The notes under the pieces were generated by a model. It was not told the DNA's origin. It ran no database searches and saw only the letters and a program-made list of their open reading frames with translations. This document shows, one piece after another, positions 59,213 through 64,000 of a stretch of 64,000 bases of DNA (positions are counted from its first letter, which is position 1; each line of letters opens with the position of its first letter). The position numbers and the translations under genes were made by a program. Source of the stretch: JAYPUA01 sp038133845 (GTDB lineage Bacteria; SAR324; NAC60-12); NCBI GenBank assembly GCA_038133845.1, contig JAYPUA010000001.1:62001-126000 (forward strand), in the 5' to 3' direction.

Positions 59213-60075
59213 TACTGAACGCTGCGCTGCAAGCTGATCGCCTGCTGAATCTCTGCGATGGTCAAGTACTCGAGGTGCCGGATGATCTGTCCGAGCAACA
59301 ACGGAAACCGCTTCTGTAGCAGCAGCGCCACCTCCAGTTGCTCCTGGTTTACCCTTTTCGTCCGGATGAGGATTTCTCCCAAGTTCCCAGAGTGAGGTGG
59401 AGGTCCCGCAACCAACTCCTTGAGCTTGTGCCACGGAGCCAGCAACTTCTCCCGGGGCGTGAACATCTCCTGACGCAGCCGGTCGATCACGCGCTTGCGG
59501 TTGGAGGTGCAGATGCGCTCAAGCGCCTGGATCGCTGCGGCAGAGATCTCAATGGGTTCCTGGCCGACGTAGCGCATCAAGGTCGGCTGCAGCTGATTCA
59601 TCCCGGTTTGCCCAAATGCCCGAAGGATGTGGCACTGCTCCGAGGTGCTGGTCTTCTGAAGGCGACTCAGCAGATACTCCAATCCCGCCCGGTCTCGCTT
59701 CGCTACAATCGACTCCATCGCGACTTGGCGCACGTAGCGGTTTTCCGAGTATTCAATGCAGTTGACCAACTCGTCGAGAGAGAGCTTCAGGGTCTGTTCG
59801 TCTGCGCGAGGATGCACTGGCGGCTGGGACTCCGGACGAACCGTCCAGGGAGAAGGCTGGTCCTGAAATGCAGGTGTCGGTGTAGGCGTTGGGATGTGAC
59901 GGGGGTGAGTGCGCTGGAGAAGCTCGTAGGCTTCAGTGATCTGCAGAAACCGCTTGGGATCTCCGCCTCCGGGAGCAGTGTCCGGGTGGTAGCGGAGGAC
60001 CGCCCGACGAAATGCCTGCTTCACTTCGGCGTAGGAAACATCCGGAGTGATTCCGAGAGTGATGTAAGGGTTCAT
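59206..60075 (-). CDS. J-domain protein with HEAT-like region and GspE/MshE N-terminal-like tail
   Basis: A cytoplasmic protein of about 289 aa. Residues 1-60 are a J domain with the DnaK-contact motif HPD (30-32, in RYHPDTAPG). A Pro/Thr-rich linker (about 63-95) follows, then helical repeats resembling HEAT (about 100-220). The last 65 residues (GNLGEILIRTKRVNQEQLEVALLLQ, LLGQIIRHLEYLTIAEIQQAI) resemble the N-terminal domain of type II secretion/pilus ATPases. It lacks the Gly/Phe and zinc domains of DnaJ, so it is a specialised co-chaperone. An upstream ATG at 60093 adds six residues. Confidence 0.82.
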   Translation of the reverse strand: MNPYITLGITPDVSYAEVKQAFRRAVLRYHPDTAPGGGDPKRFLQITEAYELLQRTHPRHIPTPTPTPAFQDQPSPWTVRPESQPPVHPRADEQTLKLSLDELVNCIEYSENRYVRQVAMESIVAKRDRAGLEYLLSRLQKTSTSEQCHILRAFGQTGMNQLQPTLMRYVGQEPIEISAAAIQALERICTSNRKRVIDRLRQEMFTPREKLLAPWHKLKELVAGPPPHSGNLGEILIRTKRVNQEQLEVALLLQKRFPLLLGQIIRHLEYLTIAEIQQAISLQRSVQYY

Positions 60076-60148
60076 TTCGCTTCTTGAGGACATGAAGGTC
60101 TTGCGTTCCAGAGAGTGAAACGAAATGCAAGCGCTGTACTATGTCGAC

Positions 60149-61141
60149 TCAAACTCCGGGCATCCAGCCCACCTCCGGATGGGCCTGGAGGAAAGCTTCT
60201 GTATCAGCTTCATAGTTTTGAACCTGAAGACTTGGCTGCCCGGTTTGCTGCACGGACCGGAGATTGTTGAAGGCAAACTCCACGGCACGCATGTAATATT
60301 CACGGGTGGGACAACTGTGCGGAGTAAGGACCACGTTGGTCAGCAGCTTGATCGGAGAGTCCTCTGGAATCGGCTCTTGCTCAAAGACGTCCAAGCCGGC
60401 TCCCGCAATTTTTCCCGCTGCCAAGACCTCGTGCAGGGCACGCTCGTCCTGCACTCCTCCTCGAGAGGCGTTAATCAGCACCGCATCTGGCTTCATCCAG
60501 GAGAGGGTCTGCGCGTTGATCAGGTGCGCCGTGTAGCGCGTCAGCGGCACGTGGTAGCTGACAAAGTCGGACTCGGCGATCAACTCCGGGAGCATGCGGT
60601 ACTCGTATCCCAATTCGGGGCGCTCAACCACATCGAAGTAGCGCACCTGCATCCCCAGCGCCTGAGCCCGGACAGCCAACGCCTGCCCGATCTGCCCCAG
60701 GCCAACGATTCCCAGGCTCTTGCCAAAGATTTCCCGGTTTTGCTTCTTGCGTGCCTCCCAGGGACCATGCACCACGCTGTGGTGATGGAACAGCAACTGT
60801 CGGTACACGGCCAGCATCATCATCAGGACGTGTTCCGAGACCGAGATGGCGTTGGCTCCGCAATTGTTGGCCACGGTGACTCCAAACTCCCGAGCCCGGT
60901 TGAGGTCGATCTCATTCACCCCGGCGCTGATGGTCTGGATGTGCCGAAGCCGATCTGCCTGCCTGTACTGGACGTCGCTGAGGTTGGCAAGCCCCAGGAT
61001 GGCGTCGGTCTGCGGAAGCAGCGGGTCGATCTCCGGGGTGCCGAGGTCGACCCAGTGGAGTTGCATTCCCTCCGGGGTGCCGAGGTCGATCAGATTGCGG
61101 TGGGGGGTGTAGTTTTTGAGATCAACAAGAATGTGGAACAT
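60149..61141 (-). CDS. D-2-hydroxyacid dehydrogenase family protein
   Basis: A 330-aa NAD(P)-dependent oxidoreductase. The Rossmann motif GIVGLGQIGQAL and the ligand Asp (YFDVVERPE) indicate NAD preference. NASRGGVQDERAL and GAGLDVFEQEPIP carry the catalytic Arg and Glu region, and the catalytic His is in LTPHSCPTREYY. The substrate cannot be assigned. The start MFHILVDLKNY at 61141 fits homology. Two 20-bp direct repeats near the 5' end (61031-61050, 61070-61089) encode DLGTPE twice. It begins 4 nt after the beta-barrel gene. Confidence 0.86.
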   Translation of the reverse strand: MFHILVDLKNYTPHRNLIDLGTPEGMQLHWVDLGTPEIDPLLPQTDAILGLANLSDVQYRQADRLRHIQTISAGVNEIDLNRAREFGVTVANNCGANAISVSEHVLMMMLAVYRQLLFHHHSVVHGPWEARKKQNREIFGKSLGIVGLGQIGQALAVRAQALGMQVRYFDVVERPELGYEYRMLPELIAESDFVSYHVPLTRYTAHLINAQTLSWMKPDAVLINASRGGVQDERALHEVLAAGKIAGAGLDVFEQEPIPEDSPIKLLTNVVLTPHSCPTREYYMRAVEFAFNNLRSVQQTGQPSLQVQNYEADTEAFLQAHPEVGWMPGV

Positions 61142-61145
61142 GCCT

Positions 61146-61754
61146 TCAGAACAGATAACCCAGCCCGATTCCAAAGGACTGGAGGTTGAGTTTGACCTCT
61201 TCGGAGTTTCCCGAACGCGTGACGGTCAGGTTGTGATAGGAGAGTTGAAGCTGCTGGTAGTAGCCAAAGACCTCCCAGCGCCGGTTGGTGATCCCGGCAT
61301 TCAGGAAGGTTCCCGCTCCGCTGAGTCCGGAGGCACTCGATTCCTCTGCACCGGTGTCGGACTTGACCTCCCCTTGGCCGCTGATGGGGAAGTCCACGGA
61401 GAGTCCGAGCAGCAGGTCGTATCCGGGGAACAGCTCGATGCCGGTGTATTCTCCACCAAGCGAGAGCAAGTGTGCCGTAGTGGTCGCCACGTAGCGTTCG
61501 GAAGACTCCGGAGGGTCGACCATCCGGGCGCGGAAGTACGTGTAGCCGAAGCCGATCTGCGTATCCGCACTGACTGGAGAGACGAGGGTGATCCCGAACC
61601 CGGAGGTCCCCAGAGTCCCGTTGTCAAAGCCGGTGGCGTTGTCCTGGCCTCCCACCGGGAAGGTGATTCGGAGTTTGGCGCGCACCGCCCAGGCAGACTG
61701 AGCGGTCCACAGCAGCCCCCATCCGATCAGCAAGCAGGCAACAATCCGTCGCAT
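61146..61754 (-). CDS. Predicted outer-membrane beta-barrel protein
   Basis: A 202-aa protein with a signal peptide (IVACLLIGWGLLWTAQSAWA). The mature part alternates hydrophobic and polar residues with many Gly and Tyr (GFGITLVSPV, IGFGYTYFRARM, WEVFGYYQQLQLSYH). It ends in GIGLGYLF, the C-terminal Phe signal for barrel insertion. About eight to ten strands fit its size. There are two acidic or Ser-rich loops. Function unknown. Its start overlaps the hpt stop (TGATG). Confidence 0.78.
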   Translation of the reverse strand: MRRIVACLLIGWGLLWTAQSAWAVRAKLRITFPVGGQDNATGFDNGTLGTSGFGITLVSPVSADTQIGFGYTYFRARMVDPPESSERYVATTTAHLLSLGGEYTGIELFPGYDLLLGLSVDFPISGQGEVKSDTGAEESSASGLSGAGTFLNAGITNRRWEVFGYYQQLQLSYHNLTVTRSGNSEEVKLNLQSFGIGLGYLF

Positions 61755-62284
61755 CAGTCGAGGCAGGCAATGCAGGGAAGTTCGCGGTAGTACTCCGCAT
61801 AGTCCAGCCCGTATCCCACCACAAAGCGGGGAGGGATTTCAAAACCTTGGAACTTCAAGGAGATGTTTTGTTTTTCTGGAATGTCCTTGTTCAGGAGAGC
61901 ACAGGCTTCCAGCGAGGCAGGCTGCTGCTGCTGCAGATCATTCATCACCTGGAGCAGAGTGTTCCCGGTGTCGTAGATATCCTCTACAAGCAGCACGTGT
62001 TTGCCCTGAACCTCGAGCTTGTGGCGCATGGTCACCACGCCAGAGGACTCCTTGCCTTTTCCGTAGCTGGAGGCCTCAATGAAGTGAACCTGGCAGGGGA
62101 TGCGAAGCTGCCGGAGCAGGTCTGCCGCAAACACGAAGGCTCCCTTGAGGATTCCAACCACGTACAGTTCCTGCCCCTGATAATGTTCAGAGATTTCTGT
62201 CCCCAGTTCTGCCACGCGAGCTTGGATCTGTTCGGCAGAGAGCAGGACCTCCAGGGTGCTGGGATCTCGGTAGATGTCGTTCAC
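61754..62284 (-). CDS. hpt: Hypoxanthine phosphoribosyltransferase
   Basis: A 176-aa type I PRTase for purine salvage, converting hypoxanthine or guanine plus PRPP to IMP or GMP. The PRPP-binding motif is VLLVEDIYDTGNTL. GILKGAFVFAADLLR (loop I), the flexible loop ASSYGKGKESSG and VVGYGLDYAEYYRELPCI (hood) are typical of bacterial HPRT. The start overlaps the prc stop (ATGA), which is an unusual pairing of functions but a clear operon link. Confidence 0.95.
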   Translation of the reverse strand: MNDIYRDPSTLEVLLSAEQIQARVAELGTEISEHYQGQELYVVGILKGAFVFAADLLRQLRIPCQVHFIEASSYGKGKESSGVVTMRHKLEVQGKHVLLVEDIYDTGNTLLQVMNDLQQQQPASLEACALLNKDIPEKQNISLKFQGFEIPPRFVVGYGLDYAEYYRELPCIACLD

Positions 62285-64000
62285 TGGCTGTTCTTGGCGT
62301 ATTGTCTCAGGCGGATGTAGTCTTCCAGAACCCCAATGCTCTCCGAGAGGTAGACATCCAGTTTGATCTCCGTATCGGAGGCGCTCTCTTCAGCAGAGGA
62401 TTCCGCTACAGAGGTCTCTTCTTCTGCAGGCTCGTCTTCTGAAGCAGCCTTGGCTGCGGCAAGCTCCTGATCCCGCTGCTCGCGCCGGCGTTCGAAATCC
62501 TCCTGCATCTGTTTGATGCTGGTGTACTGCATCGGCTTGATCTGGGTCTCGTACTCCTCGACCTCCTTGCGGATCTCGACGAACTCCTGGGCCTCTTGCT
62601 GCCGCTTCTCCGAGCGCCGCCGCAGTTCATCAAGCAGCGCGGGATCGATCATGTTGAGCGAGCGGAAGTTCACCGAGGAGATCGAACGCCACGGGAGCGC
62701 GTTCTCCAGAGTGGACTCTCCGACCTCACGAACGTTGGTCAGCGAGGCCAGGATGATATCCGACTCCACCCCCCGATTCTGAGTCGAGGATCCGGAAACC
62801 CGATAGAACTGGGCAATCGTTACCTTCAGCGCGCCATAGCCTTGTGGAAGCTGGACGATGTTCTGAACCGTCCCCTTGCCAAAGGAGGTGTAGTCTCCGA
62901 CCAGAATGGCCCGCTTGTAGTCGCTCATTGCCCCGGCAAGGATTTCCGAGGCGGAGGCGCTGTAGCGGTTCTGCATGATCATCAAGGGACCGTCATAGAC
63001 CACATCCTGCCGGCTCCGGTGCACGGTGACCTGACGTCCGCCGGTCTGCCGCACGACGACCACCGGGTTGCGTCCGATGAAGAGTCCGGACATGTTGATG
63101 GCCTCGTCCAGCCCTCCGCCTCCGTTGTTGCGCAGGTCCAGGATCACGCCATCCACGCCATCCTCCTTGAAGGCCTGCAGGTGCTGCATCACGTCCCGGG
63201 AGGAGCTTTTGTAGTTGTCCGGGTTGCGTCGCCGATCGTTGAAGTCCACGTAGAACGAGGGCAACTCGATGACACCGATGCGGTACGTTTGCGGCCCTTT
63301 CTCGTTGCTGGCCTGAGGGACGAAGACCTCCGCCTTGGCCTCGCCATCCTTGAGGATCACGCGGTCCCGGATGATGGCAAAGGTCAGGGTATCAAAGCCT
63401 TTCTCGCTCTTGCGCAGGACCTGCAGGCGCACCTTGGTGCCTCGCTCTCCTCGAATCAGCTGGACCACGTCGTTGAGCCGCATGTCGATCACGCTCTCGA
63501 ACGGTTCCTCTCCCTGAGCCACCGCGATGATCCGGTCCTCGACCTTCAGTTTTCCATGGCGAGCAGCCGCGCCTCCGGGGACGATGGAGTTGACCACCGT
63601 GTAGCCATCTTCCCAGCGCAGCACCGCGCCGATACCCTCCAGAGAGAGCTTGATCTGGATGTCAAACGACTGAAGCTCCTCTGGGGGCATGTAGGACGAG
63701 TGAGGATCGTAGGCTGCGGCTACGGCGTTGATCAGCATCGCCTGCACATCATCATCGTCGTACTGAGAGTAGTCCTTCCACAACCCGCGGATGCGCTTCA
63801 CCAGGCGCTCCTTGGCCTCTTCCATTGTGCTTCCGGCCTGTGTCAGGGTGAGCAGGTCGAACTTCACCTTGGTTCGCCAGACGGCCTCCGCGCTCTCGGA
63901 ATCCTTGGGGTAGGGCGCATTCTTGCGGTCGATCATCCACTGAGCATCTTCGTTGAAGTCGAACTCGCTCAGGGCGTAACCCTCCAAACTGCCCAAGCGC
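62281..64000 (-). CDS. prc: Tail-specific protease Prc (S41), N-terminus off window
   Basis: 572 residues of the C-terminal part are visible; the gene enters from the right edge. It matches Prc/Tsp. A PDZ domain (DIQIKLSLEGIGAVLRWEDGY..., VEDRIIAVAQGEEPF) is followed by the S41 catalytic core: ILDLRNNGGGGLDEAI, nucleophile Ser in NRYSASASEILAGAMSDY and catalytic Lys in SFGKGTVQ. A long charged helical tail ends the protein. It is a periplasmic protease that degrades proteins with hydrophobic C-termini and trims lipoproteins or cell-wall enzymes. It is coupled to hpt by a 4-nt overlap. Confidence 0.93.
   Translation of the reverse strand, partial: RLGSLEGYALSEFDFNEDAQWMIDRKNAPYPKDSESAEAVWRTKVKFDLLTLTQAGSTMEEAKERLVKRIRGLWKDYSQYDDDDVQAMLINAVAAAYDPHSSYMPPEELQSFDIQIKLSLEGIGAVLRWEDGYTVVNSIVPGGAAARHGKLKVEDRIIAVAQGEEPFESVIDMRLNDVVQLIRGERGTKVRLQVLRKSEKGFDTLTFAIIRDRVILKDGEAKAEVFVPQASNEKGPQTYRIGVIELPSFYVDFNDRRRNPDNYKSSSRDVMQHLQAFKEDGVDGVILDLRNNGGGGLDEAINMSGLFIGRNPVVVVRQTGGRQVTVHRSRQDVVYDGPLMIMQNRYSASASEILAGAMSDYKRAILVGDYTSFGKGTVQNIVQLPQGYGALKVTIAQFYRVSGSSTQNRGVESDIILASLTNVREVGESTLENALPWRSISSVNFRSLNMIDPALLDELRRRSEKRQQEAQEFVEIRKEVEEYETQIKPMQYTSIKQMQEDFERRREQRDQELAAAKAASEDEPAEEETSVAESSAEESASDTEIKLDVYLSESIGVLEDYIRLRQYAKNSQ

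Noticed and set aside
1..64000. CRISPR arrays, tRNA or rRNA genes, prophage or integrase genes
   Set aside because: I looked for repeat-spacer arrays, tRNA-like cloverleaf signals and phage or transposase proteins and saw none.

Overview
The window is dense bacterial chromosome, G+C-rich by eye (about 55-60%), from a Gram-negative organism with an LPS-type outer membrane. The evidence for this is kdsB, gmhB, a family 9 heptosyltransferase, rseP, lipoproteins, and beta-barrel candidates ending in an aromatic residue. A six-subunit alternative complex III (actABCDEF) together with phosphonate catabolism fits a free-living respiring bacterium, possibly aquatic and of proteobacterial grade (SAR324-like lineages are one guess). 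Nothing here fixes the taxon. I saw no rRNA, tRNA, CRISPR array, transposase or prophage. The hexamer TCCGGA is strikingly frequent.

Layout. 1-12.9 kb is mostly minus strand: a TPR protein cut by the window edge, a YbiT-like ABC-F ATPase, an acidic hypothetical protein on plus, then an envelope/isoprenoid block (sohB, lipoprotein, tpm, kdsB, uppS, cdsA, dxr, rseP in transcription order). 13-22.6 kb holds an MFS transporter and the alternative complex III operon, read right to left and ending in a predicted envelope protein. At 23-26.8 kb a livGFHM-type amino-acid/amide ABC transporter runs on plus without a binding protein. 26.9-38.3 kb carries rluD, an alpha/beta hydrolase lipoprotein, a nuclease with a possible OB-fold tail, small lipoproteins, a histidine phosphatase, an LPS heptose block (aminopeptidase, gmhB, heptosyltransferase), a TonB-C-like periplasmic protein with an unknown partner, mnmD and an EamA transporter.

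38.5-48.9 kb is the most distinctive region. A complete peptide/nickel-type (SBP family 5) ABC transporter is followed directly by phnW, phnA and phnY. Together these are predicted to import a phosphonate or phosphono-conjugate and convert 2-aminoethylphosphonate through phosphonoacetaldehyde and phosphonoacetate to acetate and phosphate. A promoter/operator-like element lies just before phnW. After phnY comes a noncoding element with nested and mutually exclusive inverted repeats, then a dienelactone hydrolase.

49-64 kb contains an FAH-family enzyme, a tightly overlapping minus-strand operon (DUF1704 metallopeptidase, gamma-glutamylcyclotransferase, galK, prolyl aminopeptidase), a plus-strand operon (HDAC-like amidohydrolase, hemolysin-III, LivK-like binding protein, tsaC), and a minus-strand run (prc, hpt, beta-barrel, 2-hydroxyacid dehydrogenase, a J-domain protein). 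Genes are tightly packed: many neighbours overlap by ATGA or GTGA, and convergent genes often end within 2-20 nt of each other with no visible terminator.
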